From positions 20,905 to 84,904 of the forward strand of contig CAILKP010000067.1 in assembly GCA_903834785.1 (NCBI GenBank): DNA of 64,000 nucleotides, in the 5' to 3' direction. This DNA is from an uncultured bacterium. GTDB lineage: Bacteria > Planctomycetota > Phycisphaerae > Phycisphaerales > UBA1924. The position numbers and the translations under genes are program-made. Below are positions 40,794-52,207 of the stretch, piece after piece; position 1 is the stretch's first letter; each line of letters opens with the position of its first letter. The notes beneath the pieces are model-generated. The model was not told the DNA's origin, made no database searches, and saw nothing but the letters and a program-made list of their open reading frames with translations.

Positions 40794-42884
40794 TCATCCC
40801 GGCGGGCCGCTCTGGAACGAAGGCGGCAACGTGCCGCGGTAGCCGGATTCCAAGATGCGGCGGCGGAACTCGGCGACGGTCAGACCGATGCCGCCGCGGC
40901 GGTTGTCGTACAGGCCCAGGATGCCGGCGAGAATGTTCAGGTCACCGGAGTTGATCGCACCGACCGGATCGGCGGCTGTTCCCAGGATCTGCGAGCGGAC
41001 GATCAGCTGGATGACACCGGACCGCCGGGCGGCGGTGGAATAGGCCATGTCGCTGAACAGCAGGTTGATGTCGTCACGAGCCGGCAGGCTCGGGTTCGTC
41101 GGCGTCAGGTTCGTTGAGGGGGCGGGGCCGAGGAGGTTGTCGTTACCCAGGGCGATGCGGGGTGTACCCAGGCCGGTGGCCAGCAGCTGCTGGTTGGTGA
41201 TCAGGCCGGAGCCGCCGCGGGCGAAGGGGTTGAAGGCAACCCGGATGGAGTTGTTGCGGCTATCCACACCCGTGATGATCATGGTGCCGCTGGTGTAGGT
41301 GATGCCGGTCACCGAGGCGACCGCGGCCAGGGGTGAGCCCTCGCCGGCGCGGATCTGGCCGGTCACGTTGGACCAGGCGTTCTGAATGTAGTTGATGCGC
41401 GGGTCGACCTGCAGGATCAGGGCGGTGGCGGCGCCGGTGAAGCCGAAGGTGGTGCCGGGCAGCGAGCCGACGACGAACAGCGAGCCGCGCTGGTTGTCAC
41501 CGGCCAGGCCGCGCTGCAGATCGATGCCCAGGTTCATCAGAGGCGTGGGCACGTTGCCGGAGTTGCCCATGACGATGCGGTAGATCTGACCGCGTTCCTG
41601 CTGCTCACCCTTGGTGCCAAAGTCGGTGTAGGTGGTGCCAGCTGTGTAGACATCGCCACCCATGCGGGCGATGCCGCTGAAGTTCCATGAGGTTCGGGCA
41701 AAGGACCCGGTCTCGCGGAAGGTGGCAACCGTCTGGTAGGTAAATGAGCCTGCGCTCAAGGCAACCGAGCGGACGACGGCGGTGGGGGCACCGCTGCCGC
41801 CGGCACCTTCTGCAGTCGGCAGATTCTCGATGGTCAGGATCTCGAGCATCCCGCCCGGATTCGCGGCAAGAGTGCCGGCGACGGGTGAGCCGCTGAGGCC
41901 TTTGAAGCCCACCTGCTGGGCGAAGGCGATGCCACCAAGATCGGTGCGGGCGATGGCCTGACCATCGTCGCTCATCTGGTAGAAGGAGGCACCCTGGGCG
42001 TAGTCATAACGCTTGTCGATGATCTTGTTGGAAGCGCCCGGGGCGATGGTCTGGCCGGAGTGATCCTCAACAAACTTCTGCTCATCGCCGGAGCGGGCGA
42101 ACTTGTCGCTCGAGTCGACGAAGAGATTGCGGCTCTCGGTCTTGCCGGTGGTGATCCGGTCGCTGCCGCTGGCCTTGGAACCGGTGACCTTGGCGGTGAA
42201 CCTGTTGTTGTACAGCAGGTTGAACTGGCCGGTGTTGAAGGCACCACCGGAGGCGAAGGTGGGCTGGCCCGGGGTGACTTCGATCAGGCCGGTGGTGCCC
42301 TTGACAGCAAGGGTCGCATCGGGGGCCTTGATCTCGACATCGTTATCGCCGGCAACTCGCTGAACGTCGAAACTCACGCGGCCAATTGGCGTCTCCAAGC
42401 GGGTGGTTTCCTTACCGCCCTGACTGATGGCAGTCTTGATGAGCACCTTGCTGCCACGGTCGATGGTGAACCGCTGGCCGGAGCCGACCTGGATCTGGAC
42501 GATGGAGTTCGGGCCGGTCATGACCTCGATGTTCTCATCGAGGGTGTCGCCGACTTTGGCGGGGACGGCCTGGTTACCCGGCAGGCGGCGGAAGATGGAC
42601 TTGCCTTCCATCGCGCGGATGAAGATCTGCAGCTTGGTGGCCTCGGCGGGTGCCGGGGCGGCGGTGTCTGCCACGCTGGCCGGGGCTGGAGTGATGGCCG
42701 CAGCGGGTGCTGCCACGGGCTCGGCGATGGGGGCTGGCGCGGCGGTCTGTCCCGCACAGGTGCCAGCGAGGGTGAGCAGGACGAGCGATGTGTGTAGTGA
42801 GCGGTGCATGAGTTTGGTCATGGGGCGTGCCACCGGGTCGGCCGCGCGTGCGGTCGTACCGTTCGATCGTGTCTTGGTGTGCAT
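40794..42884 (-). CDS. Secreted FecR-domain protein
   Basis: 696 residues from ATG 42884, preceded by GGAGCCGAGG; ATG 42821 is a shorter alternative. The signal peptide is LHTSLVLLTLAGTCAGQ, after a basic extension. A Pro/Ala-rich spacer leads to a FecR-type domain at about 85-230 (AKVGDTLDENIEVMTGPNSIV, LIKTAISQGGKETTRLETPIG, EIKAPDATLAVKGTTGLIEV). FecR domains bind signals or sit in periplasmic assemblies. The C-terminal 450 residues are beta-rich with no family I recognise and may form a propeller (AGDNQRGSLFVVGSLPGTTFG). No sigma factor gene is adjacent. Confidence 0.85.
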   Translation of the reverse strand: MHTKTRSNGTTARAADPVARPMTKLMHRSLHTSLVLLTLAGTCAGQTAAPAPIAEPVAAPAAAITPAPASVADTAAPAPAEATKLQIFIRAMEGKSIFRRLPGNQAVPAKVGDTLDENIEVMTGPNSIVQIQVGSGQRFTIDRGSKVLIKTAISQGGKETTRLETPIGRVSFDVQRVAGDNDVEIKAPDATLAVKGTTGLIEVTPGQPTFASGGAFNTGQFNLLYNNRFTAKVTGSKASGSDRITTGKTESRNLFVDSSDKFARSGDEQKFVEDHSGQTIAPGASNKIIDKRYDYAQGASFYQMSDDGQAIARTDLGGIAFAQQVGFKGLSGSPVAGTLAANPGGMLEILTIENLPTAEGAGGSGAPTAVVRSVALSAGSFTYQTVATFRETGSFARTSWNFSGIARMGGDVYTAGTTYTDFGTKGEQQERGQIYRIVMGNSGNVPTPLMNLGIDLQRGLAGDNQRGSLFVVGSLPGTTFGFTGAATALILQVDPRINYIQNAWSNVTGQIRAGEGSPLAAVASVTGITYTSGTMIITGVDSRNNSIRVAFNPFARGGSGLITNQQLLATGLGTPRIALGNDNLLGPAPSTNLTPTNPSLPARDDINLLFSDMAYSTAARRSGVIQLIVRSQILGTAADPVGAINSGDLNILAGILGLYDNRRGGIGLTVAEFRRRILESGYRGTLPPSFQSGPPG

Positions 42885-42931
42885 GGGCCTCGGCTCCGGT
42901 TCTGCCGCGGGTGTGGGCCCGCAACAGCTGT

Positions 42932-42961
42932 AATATACGACAACATTCGACAGAGGAAAGG
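42932..42961 (-). promoter_or_regulatory. Putative promoter of the FecR-domain gene
   Basis: On the minus strand TATATT (complement of 42932-42937) forms a strong -10 element, about 48 bp before the ATG at 42884. A TTTCCT sequence 16 bases upstream is a weak -35. It lies in an AT-richer stretch that contrasts with the genes on both sides. Confidence 0.35.
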
Positions 42962-43056
42962 GGGAGGTTGCAACCAAAAACCTAACTCGCCGGATTAATC
43001 CACAAGGTTTCCGGCTGGACCCCGGTTACAGTGCGTTGCGGCGGGTTCCGCCGACT

Positions 43057-45288
<2,232 letters not shown>

Positions 45289-45316
45289 GGTTGCTCTGGC
45301 CAATCAACCTGACGAC

Positions 45317-46513
45317 TTACTGACCGTGCAACTGCAGGCCGATGGCGCGGGTGCCAAGGCGCTTGAGCGTCACTTTTCCGGCGGCGGTGGGAACACTCGG
45401 CTTGTCAGCCGGGATGCCAAGCAGCGATGCCGCCGCGGCCAGTGCCGCGTCGGCACGTGCGCTGTCGGGATAGGGCAGCACGAGGGTGACCACGCCGTCG
45501 ATGGGTGTGACGAACAGCGTGCGGTCCACGCCGCGGCTGAGGCCGGGAATCGCTTCAGCGTCCTGCGGCCGCGGGGCGAACTTGGGGTACGCCGAGTCGA
45601 CCGAGGTGACCAGCGATACGGCCGTGCGCAGATAGTGACCGAGCCCCAGGCCCAGTTGGCCGTAGTACGCATTGGGGCGATAGGAGAGCACCCACGGACC
45701 CGGGGTGATGCCGTTCGGCCAGTCGGTGGCGGCGAACGTCTTCTCTCCGATGCCGATGGCCCGGACGCTGGTCGGCGCATCGGAGCGGCTGGACCACGCC
45801 AGGCCAAGCCGTACGACATCGGGGCCCGATCCCGTGGCACGACGCTCGGCAGCCATGTAGAACGAGCGTGCATTGCCCAGCCCCAGGATTCGGAGCACGC
45901 GGCCCTCCGGCCCGGCATCTGCGCCCTCGGGGGCGACATAGCGAAGCTCGTTGACCAGTGCGAGCACTTCCAGGCAGACCTTGGGCTGCGATGATGGTGC
46001 CGCAGCCGGCTGTCCTGCTGCGGGCGGGGTGGCCGCTGCCGCGGAATCAGTGAGAATCGCAAGGGCGGCCGTCCGGTGCGATGCCAGTCGCTGGCGGCTG
46101 GTTTCTGCCAGTGGTGCCGCATCAGGCGCACCGGGGTTGGGGGCAGACTGGGGCCAGCTTGCCAGTGACATCGCCCCGCGCGGTGAGGACAGTGTGCGGG
46201 TGAGCCCGGTCAGAAACGCGCCCGCCGGCGACGTTCTCGCCGTGATCACCTCGCCGGGGATCGCGGTCAGCACAGCGTCCGATGCGGCGGACGTGCCATC
46301 GGCGGACCATGCCAGAGCCAGAATCCCGGCGGGCACACCGTCGAGCGGCGCTGCAGTGGCGACAGTCGGCGGCACTGCAGCGGGTGCCGCTGCGGTCGTG
46401 GGATTGCCGCCCGACGGCTTCGCGGCAGCTCCGGCTGACACCGCGGCGAGCAAGCCAGCTGAAACCAGACCGACGGACAGCGGGCGGCGACGGGGTTGCA
46501 TGGGTGTTGGCAT
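45317..46513 (-). CDS. Hypothetical secreted protein
   Basis: 398 residues. A signal peptide is clear (PLSVGLVSAGLLAAVSAGAAA), followed by Pro/Ala/Thr-rich sequence. The rest contains patterns such as LASWPQSAPNPGAP, LRILGLGNARSFYMAAE, VVRLGLAWSSR, ATDWPNGITPGPWVLSYRP, GLSRGVDRTLFVTPIDGVVTLVLPYPD. I recognise no family. ATG 46501 would give a shorter basic N-terminus. It is convergent with mutL, 28 bp apart. Confidence 0.8.
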   Translation of the reverse strand: MPTPMQPRRRPLSVGLVSAGLLAAVSAGAAAKPSGGNPTTAAAPAAVPPTVATAAPLDGVPAGILALAWSADGTSAASDAVLTAIPGEVITARTSPAGAFLTGLTRTLSSPRGAMSLASWPQSAPNPGAPDAAPLAETSRQRLASHRTAALAILTDSAAAATPPAAGQPAAAPSSQPKVCLEVLALVNELRYVAPEGADAGPEGRVLRILGLGNARSFYMAAERRATGSGPDVVRLGLAWSSRSDAPTSVRAIGIGEKTFAATDWPNGITPGPWVLSYRPNAYYGQLGLGLGHYLRTAVSLVTSVDSAYPKFAPRPQDAEAIPGLSRGVDRTLFVTPIDGVVTLVLPYPDSARADAALAAAASLLGIPADKPSVPTAAGKVTLKRLGTRAIGLQLHGQ

Positions 46514-46567
46514 CCGATGGCGAGGGTGAAACGGCCGGGCAAGATGTGCAGAGCCGGAGATGTGGGC

Positions 46568-47248
46568 TTAGTGCTTCGGGCCGCCCTTGCAGCCGCAGTT
46601 GCCCGAGCCGCAGCCGCCCTGAACCTTTTCTTCGGCCGGGCCGAGCACGCGGTCGAGCTTGCGGTTGAGGTACCAGGCGTGATGCTCAAGGTGCCACACG
46701 TCGTACTCAAGGATGGTGCGAAGTGACATCTCGCCGCGCTCGGGGTGCAGGCCCTTGCGATCAAAGGCATCGGGCGTCAACGAGCGGAGCAGGTCCAGCG
46801 TCCAGCGGCGGAGCGTGAAGATGGTGCCGATGGCACCGGCCACGGGCAGCTTGCTGACCGACTGCTCCGTGCCGTAAATGCCGGAGTCCACGAAGGTGTC
46901 CTCATCCCAGACCCAGAAGACGGGATTGGTCTCGGCCAGCACGCGGCGCATGCGCTGGGTGAAGAGCAACTCGGCATCGGCCAGGTGACCGAGCAGCACG
47001 CGGCAGCTCCAGCGGCCCACGCCCGCATCGGGCAGGAAGCTCATGTCCAGAATGTCATCATCAATCCGCGTCTGGACGATGCGCCGGTCGAGGTTCTCGA
47101 CCGAGCGGGCGTACCGCTCGATCAGCTGGCTATGTGACAGTGCGGCCAGATCCTCTCGCCGCGGGGCTGGGCCGCAGGGGTTGGACGGGTTGGCGGGGTT
47201 GAACGGCTGGGTGGACGCCGGGGCAGGGGTGGGTGAGGGAGCGGTCAT
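46568..47248 (-). CDS. DinB/DfsB-fold protein with Cys-rich C-terminal tail
   Basis: 226 residues. After a Pro-rich N-terminal extension comes a four-helix DinB-type bundle: LIERYARSVENLDRRIV, RVLLGHLADAELLFTQRM (first His), TILEYDVWHLEHHAWYLNRKL (two further His). The three His would form the metal site typical of the family. The C-terminus GGCGSGNCGCKGGPKH carries three Cys in seven residues and looks like an extra metal-binding tail, which is not a standard part of DinB proteins. Enzymatic role unknown. Confidence 0.85.
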   Translation of the reverse strand: MTAPSPTPAPASTQPFNPANPSNPCGPAPRREDLAALSHSQLIERYARSVENLDRRIVQTRIDDDILDMSFLPDAGVGRWSCRVLLGHLADAELLFTQRMRRVLAETNPVFWVWDEDTFVDSGIYGTEQSVSKLPVAGAIGTIFTLRRWTLDLLRSLTPDAFDRKGLHPERGEMSLRTILEYDVWHLEHHAWYLNRKLDRVLGPAEEKVQGGCGSGNCGCKGGPKH

Positions 47249-47638
47249 GGTGGCGGAGGGTACGCGGAGGGGGTGAGCGCGGGTTCACCTGGGTGTTGCC
47301 GCCATGCGATCAGGCCGTTTGCAGAAAGAAACGACTTTCATGTCATCAATGCCCAGTTTGGGGGATTGCGTGAGGGTCCAGTGCAGTTATCTTTGTTAGA
47401 ACCGGTCACGGCGGGCCTTGTTGTCCAGCAGTGCGGCCGGTGGTGTGATCGTTCGAATCAGTCCCATGAACAAAGCCACGGAAGGTGTGATGCAGTGTCC
47501 CGGCCAGACGACCTGCGGGTTGTCTGCGGGCGTATCCGGGCGGTTGGGTCTTGGTTCGGGTTGGTGGCGTCGGTGTCGGCCGCGGGGAGCGTGCCGCTCC
47601 CACGGTCCGCACTCGGCAGAACTATGGAGTGACTGAGC
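47249..47638. other. Intergenic region upstream of the MHS-type transporter
   Basis: No convincing gene. A candidate promoter (TTGCGT, 16 bases, TATCTT) lies at about 47364-47391 on the plus strand. A short hairpin GGGAGCG-TGC-CGCTCCC lies at about 47585-47601, in the leader some 40 bp before the start codon. Both are suggestions only. Confidence 0.4.
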
Positions 47639-49219
47639 GTGTCCCAAGCGAACATGAATCCCTCGGCTGCCCCACCGGTTGAAACCGGCCAGAATCTGGC
47701 CAAGATCATCTCGGCCTCATCGGCGGGCACGCTGATTGAGTGGTATGACTTTTACATTTTCGGCGCGCTGGCGGTGACGCTCTCGGAAGTGTTCTTCCCC
47801 AAGGGTGCGGGTGCAACGGCCCTCTTGTCCACGCTGGCCACCTTCGCCATCGGCTTTGTGGTTCGGCCGTTCGGTGCCATCATCTTCGGCTACCTGGGTG
47901 ACAAGATCGGACGCAAGTACACATTCATGGTGACGTTGCTGCTGATGGGCGGTGCGACGTTCATCATCGGCGTGCTGCCTGGCTTTGAAACCATCGGTTG
48001 GGCGGCCCCCATTTTGCTGATCATCCTGCGATTGCTGCAGGGCCTGGCACTCGGCGGTGAATATGGCGGCGCGGCAACGTACGTCGCCGAGCATGCCCCT
48101 GACGGCCAGCGCGGCTACTGGACCAGCTGGATCCAGACCACCGCGACCCTGGGCCTGTTCGTTTCACTGGCGGTGATTCTGATCTGCCGCGTTCAGCTCA
48201 CCCCCGAGCAGTTCGGCAGCTGGGGCTGGCGCATCCCGTTCCTGGTCTCGCTGGTGCTGGTGGCGTTTACGTACTACATCCGCCGCAAGATGCACGAGAG
48301 CCCGCTGTTCCAGCGGATGAAGGCGACGGGCAAGACGTCCAAGAACCCGATCAAGGAGTCCTTTGGCAACTGGGTCAACCTGCGGCTGGTGCTGCTGGCC
48401 CTTTTCGGTGCCACGGCCGGTCAGGGTGTGGTGTGGTATACGGGCCAGTTCTATGCCATGAACTTCACCAAGCTGACGCTGGGTGTTGATGCGCTGCAGA
48501 CCGAGGAGCTGATCTCCATCGCGCTGCTGCTGGGCACGCCGTTCTTCGTGGTCTTCGGGGCGCTGTCCGACAAGATCGGCCGCAAGGGCATCATGATGAC
48601 CGGCTGCCTGCTGGCGGTGGTCTGCTACTACCCCATTTACACCGCCAAGCTGGCCCTGCGCGACGAGTATGACGGCGAGCCGACCAAGTTTGCCGCACCG
48701 CTGGAGGTCAAGGCCCCGACGGTCAAGGAGATTCCGGCCAACGCCGAGAAGAAGACGACCGCCTCCACAGAGGCCACCACGGTCACGATCGAGAAGTACA
48801 AGGACGGCACCACCCGCACGCTGACCAGGACTGTGGTCACCGCCGAGGGTGCCGCGCCCAAGGAGACGGTCAAGAAGGCGCTCAAGTTCGAGAGCCTGAC
48901 GGCGATGCCAGCGATGAAGCTGACCCTCTTGGTCTGGATCCAGGTGATGTTCGTGACCATGGTCTACGGCCCCATCGCCGCGTTCCTGGTCGAGCTGTTC
49001 CCAACCAAGATCCGCTACACCTCCATGTCGCTGCCGTATCACATCGGCAACGGCATGTTCGGCGGCATGGTGCCGTTCATCGGGCAGTTGCTCGTCGAGA
49101 GCACCAAGAACCCGCTCGCGGGCCTGTGGTACCCCATGGGGGTGGCGGCCGTCACGATGGTCATCGGCACGCTGATGATCAAGGAAAACCGCAACGTCAA
49201 GATGCAGGACGAGCACTGA
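47639..49219 (+). CDS. MFS transporter, metabolite:H+ symporter (MHS/ProP-like) family
   Basis: 526 residues from GTG 47639, with GGAGT nine bases upstream. Twelve membrane helices are expected. Family marks are GTLIEWYDFYIFGALA in helix 1, GYLGDKIGRKYTF (motif A), LLQGLALGGEYGGAATYVAEHAP and GALSDKIGRKG. These symporters carry osmolytes or organic acids; the substrate is unknown. An unusual hydrophilic insert of about 85 residues (VKAPTVKEIPANAEKKTTAS onwards) lies between helices 9 and 10, where the usual loop is short. An imperfect terminator follows. Confidence 0.93.
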   Translation: MSQANMNPSAAPPVETGQNLAKIISASSAGTLIEWYDFYIFGALAVTLSEVFFPKGAGATALLSTLATFAIGFVVRPFGAIIFGYLGDKIGRKYTFMVTLLLMGGATFIIGVLPGFETIGWAAPILLIILRLLQGLALGGEYGGAATYVAEHAPDGQRGYWTSWIQTTATLGLFVSLAVILICRVQLTPEQFGSWGWRIPFLVSLVLVAFTYYIRRKMHESPLFQRMKATGKTSKNPIKESFGNWVNLRLVLLALFGATAGQGVVWYTGQFYAMNFTKLTLGVDALQTEELISIALLLGTPFFVVFGALSDKIGRKGIMMTGCLLAVVCYYPIYTAKLALRDEYDGEPTKFAAPLEVKAPTVKEIPANAEKKTTASTEATTVTIEKYKDGTTRTLTRTVVTAEGAAPKETVKKALKFESLTAMPAMKLTLLVWIQVMFVTMVYGPIAAFLVELFPTKIRYTSMSLPYHIGNGMFGGMVPFIGQLLVESTKNPLAGLWYPMGVAAVTMVIGTLMIKENRNVKMQDEH

Positions 49220-49261
49220 TCGTCCTGATTGTGCCAGGTTTCATCTGACTCCCTTTCGACG

Positions 49262-49303
49262 GCCCCGCGCCGGTCCGCCAGCAATGGTGAACCGGTGCGG
49301 GGC
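49262..49303 (+). terminator. Probable terminator of the MHS-type transporter
   Basis: GCCCCGCGCCGGT pairs with ACCGGTGCGGGGC (49291-49303), 13 bp with one G-T pair, around a 16-base loop. The following U-run is poor (TGTTCGT), so termination efficiency is doubtful. Confidence 0.5.
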
Positions 49304-49361
49304 TGTTCGTCTGCTGCCTGATCCGGGCCGCTGGTTCCTCCAGCTAAGCCAAGCCCCGTGC

Positions 49362-50117
49362 TCAGCGTGTCATCCGCCGCAGCAGTTCCGGCAGCACCAG
49401 GCCTGCCTTGGCGATCAGCACAACATCCACCCGGCTGCTGGCTGCTGTAGTCGTCGGGTTGATCTCAATCGTCGTCGCCCCCGCCGCGGCGGCCAGATCG
49501 ATCAGCCCCGCCGCGGGGTATACCACCGCCGAGGTGCCGATGGTCAGCAGCGCACCGGCCGCCGAGGCCGCTTCCTCCGCTGCCAGCAGCGTCTCGGCAG
49601 GCAGTGTCTCGCCGAACCACACCACGCCGGGCCGCAGTAGCCCCGCGGGGTCAAGCGGTGATCGAATGGGGAACTCCGTCAGCGGCTCCGGGGGCAGCGG
49701 CATCTCGCGACCCGTCCGCGTGCACCGCCAGATGTGGATGTTGCCGTGCAGTTCCAGTACGCCGGTGCTCCCGGCGCGCTGGTGCAGCCGGTCAACGTTT
49801 TGGGTGACCAGCGTGAAGCTGCCGCCGCGGCCGAGGAGGGTTTGCTGCAGTTGGGCGAGGGCCGCATGGCCCGGGTTGGGTTCGGCGTGCAGGCAGCCGA
49901 TGCGGCGGTGGTCGTACCAGCGGCTGACCAGCGCGGGGTCCGCGGCAAAGGCCTGCGGCGTGGCCAGCGTCTGAGGATCAAACTCCTTCCACAGCCCCTC
50001 CATGGTGTCGCGAAAAGTGCGGATGCCAGACTCGGCGGAGATCCCGGCCCCGGTCAAGACGACCACGCGTTTGGCGGCAGACAGAACACTTGCAGCGCGA
50101 TCAAGCAGGGCTTCCAT
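49362..50117 (-). CDS. Sir2-family NAD-dependent protein deacylase
   Basis: 251 residues from ATG 50117. NAD-binding motifs VVLTGAGISAESGIRTFRDT, VTQNVDRLHQRAGS, the catalytic His in VLELHGNIH, and LTIGTSAVVYPAAGLI are intact. A WYDHRR segment provides the Tyr and Arg that bind succinyl or malonyl groups in the SIRT5/CobB class, so it may be a desuccinylase. The zinc module normally has four Cys; here WRCTRTGREMPLPPEP keeps one, so the structural zinc is probably lost. Convergent with the transporter gene. Confidence 0.93.
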   Translation of the reverse strand: MEALLDRAASVLSAAKRVVVLTGAGISAESGIRTFRDTMEGLWKEFDPQTLATPQAFAADPALVSRWYDHRRIGCLHAEPNPGHAALAQLQQTLLGRGGSFTLVTQNVDRLHQRAGSTGVLELHGNIHIWRCTRTGREMPLPPEPLTEFPIRSPLDPAGLLRPGVVWFGETLPAETLLAAEEAASAAGALLTIGTSAVVYPAAGLIDLAAAAGATTIEINPTTTAASSRVDVVLIAKAGLVLPELLRRMTR

Positions 50118-50192
50118 GCAGGAAGTTAGCCGCGTCGATCAGAGCGTGAGCACTTACGTGGTACGTCAGAGGCAGTGGGGGCAGCGAGTTCC

Positions 50193-50639
50193 TCACGCCT
50201 GCACATCAACCACTTCACCCGGCTGCAGGGGCCGAACCACGCGGTACGCGTTCTCGACCTGATAGGCGAAGTTGATCGGGCCGAAGCCGCCGCCGCCGGG
50301 GATGCTGAACGAAATCGCAGCCCGCGAGCGGCTGAACTGCTCGACAAAGCCGTTCGACCAGCTCGCCGGGGCCGGCGTGCCATCGCTCAGGGTGATCCCC
50401 AGATCCGACAGCTGCACTGCATCATCGCTGGTCGCCGGGCTGGTTTCCGCGGCAGGAGCCGCCGCAACTGACGCCCCGACAAAGGGCAGCGGCGCGGGTG
50501 AAGCCCCGGAGTCCTGCTGGCCGGCATCAGAGTTGGCCGAGCCACCGGGCTCGACCGCCCTCCGAGCCATGTTGGCGGCAGCGCGGGTGTACAGGGCTTG
50601 GGTGTTGGTGATGCCGGAGATCGTCATGACCATGCTCAT
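50193..50639 (-). CDS. Hypothetical protein
   Basis: 148 residues from ATG 50639 (ATG 50633 or 50627 also possible). The frame is open to 50780, but that part is antisense to the queA leader region and Pro/Gly-rich. The sequence has TISGITNTQALYTRAAANMA, an Ala/Pro/Ser linker, VQLSDLGITLSDG, and an ending in GFGPINFAYQVENAYRV and LQPGEVVDVQA. No family recognised, no signal peptide. It resembles small unclassified proteins with a flexible middle. Divergent from queA. Confidence 0.6.
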   Translation of the reverse strand: MSMVMTISGITNTQALYTRAAANMARRAVEPGGSANSDAGQQDSGASPAPLPFVGASVAAAPAAETSPATSDDAVQLSDLGITLSDGTPAPASWSNGFVEQFSRSRAAISFSIPGGGGFGPINFAYQVENAYRVVRPLQPGEVVDVQA

Positions 50640-50868
50640 GACGAACCACGTGCCAGGGCCGGAAACCGCTGGAAGTCCGAGAATTGGACTGTTTGGACGG
50701 GATTGCGTCGCTCCACCGGGCACCGGCATGTTGCCCGCGGGCAACACGTCGCCCCCTGGCAACACCCCAGAAGTTGGCATCCTGGCGTCTCGAAACGTGC
50801 CGCGGCACGGTTACACTTGGCCCTTGCACACCCCCGCGCGGCTTGTCAGGTCGCGCACGGAGCCCGCT

Positions 50869-52158
50869 GTGTTACCCGTTGCCAAGCTTGATTACGTCCT
50901 GCCCGAGCGTCTGGTCGCTACCGAACCGGCCGAGCCGCGGGATTCGGCCCGGCTCATGGTCCTCCGGCGGAGCGACCCCCGCTTTTTCCGCCACGTCCAC
51001 GTGCGTGACATCCCGGAGTTCCTCTCTGCCGGTGATCTCATGGTCGTCAACACCTCCCGCGTCATCCCCGCGTGCCTGCACGGCACCCGGGCCGATACCG
51101 GCGGCAAGGTCGAGGGCCTCTTCCTGAGTGCCGAGGCGGTGCCGCCAGTGGCTATTGAACTGCCCGCGGCCGGCGCCGCGGCGGTGCCCTTTGGCTATCA
51201 ACCCCGCGGCGGTGAGCACTGGCGGGTCATGCTCAAGGGTCGGCGGATGCGCCCCGGTATCTTCGTCGGCCTCACGGACCCTGCCGGTAAGCCCGCCGGT
51301 GTCTCGCTGAAGCTGGTCAGCAAAACCACCGCCGCCATGGGCCCTGCCGATGAGCGGCCCGAGGGCGATGCCGATGGTGAGGAGCAGGGGGCCTGGCTGG
51401 TGGAGGTCTTCGCGTGCGGCTTTGAGGCATCTGCGCACAAACAAGGCGAGCTGCCCGTCGCCCTGCTGGAGCGCATCGGCACCACGCCGCTGCCGCCGTA
51501 CATCCGCTCGGCCCGCCGTCGCGCCGATGGCACGTACGGCGAGCACGATGGCGAACGGAACATCCCCGCCCACGAGCTTGCTGAGCGCGATGCGCGGGAC
51601 CGCGAGCGGTATCAGACGGTCTACGCTGATGCCGCGGCGGCCGGCTCCGTAGCGGCCCCTACGGCGGGCCTGCATTTCACCAGCGAACTGCTCGAGAAGC
51701 TCGCTGCCGCCGGTGTGAGGCGTCAGAGCGTCGTGCTGCACGTCGGCACGGGCACCTTCAAGCCGGTGGAGAGCGAGTACGTCGAGCAGCACCCCATGCA
51801 CGCGGAGTGGTGCACACTGCCAAAGGAAACCGGTGCTGCCATTGTCGGCACACGCACTTCCGGCGGGCGAGTCATCGCCGTCGGCACCACCGCCGCCCGC
51901 ACCTTGGAGAGTTTTCCGTCCGAGCAGCTTACCACCGGTGCCGCCGCGTGGACGCGGCTGCTGGTGACGCCGGGCTGGCAGTACCGCCACCTTGACGGCC
52001 TGATGACCAACTTCCACCTGCCGCGGAGCACGCTGCTGGCGATGGTCGCCGCACTCCTGCCCGAGGGCATCGACCGTCTGCTGTCGCACTATCAGGATGC
52101 GATGGACCGCGGCTATCGCTTCTACAGCTACGGCGATGCGATGCTGATCCTGCCGTGA
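50869..52158 (+). CDS. queA: S-adenosylmethionine:tRNA ribosyltransferase-isomerase
   Basis: 429 residues from GTG 50869, with CGGAG seven bases before it. The frame is open far upstream, but only as antisense to the hypothetical gene. It adds the cyclopentenediol precursor from AdoMet to preQ1-34 in tRNA. Motifs are LDYVLPERLVATEPAEPRDSA, LMVVNTSRVIPACLHG, PLPPYIRSARR, RYQTVYADAAAAGSVAAPTAGLHF, VVLHVGTGTFKPVE and TNFHLPRSTLLAMVAAL. It is longer than typical (about 350) because of inserts around AAGAAAVPFGYQPRGG and MGPADERPEGDADGEEQ. It completes, with tgt at 33 kb, the two signature steps of queuosine formation. Confidence 0.95.
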   Translation: MLPVAKLDYVLPERLVATEPAEPRDSARLMVLRRSDPRFFRHVHVRDIPEFLSAGDLMVVNTSRVIPACLHGTRADTGGKVEGLFLSAEAVPPVAIELPAAGAAAVPFGYQPRGGEHWRVMLKGRRMRPGIFVGLTDPAGKPAGVSLKLVSKTTAAMGPADERPEGDADGEEQGAWLVEVFACGFEASAHKQGELPVALLERIGTTPLPPYIRSARRRADGTYGEHDGERNIPAHELAERDARDRERYQTVYADAAAAGSVAAPTAGLHFTSELLEKLAAAGVRRQSVVLHVGTGTFKPVESEYVEQHPMHAEWCTLPKETGAAIVGTRTSGGRVIAVGTTAARTLESFPSEQLTTGAAAWTRLLVTPGWQYRHLDGLMTNFHLPRSTLLAMVAALLPEGIDRLLSHYQDAMDRGYRFYSYGDAMLILP

Positions 52159-52207
52159 GGCGGATCGTCATCGCTCGTTGATGAGCGAGTCAGCGGTGCC
52201 GAGTTTC

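Noticed and set aside
47396..47647. Small minus-strand frames upstream of the MHS transporter
   Set aside because: Products are Pro/Arg/His-rich, overlap each other in several frames and show no ribosome site.
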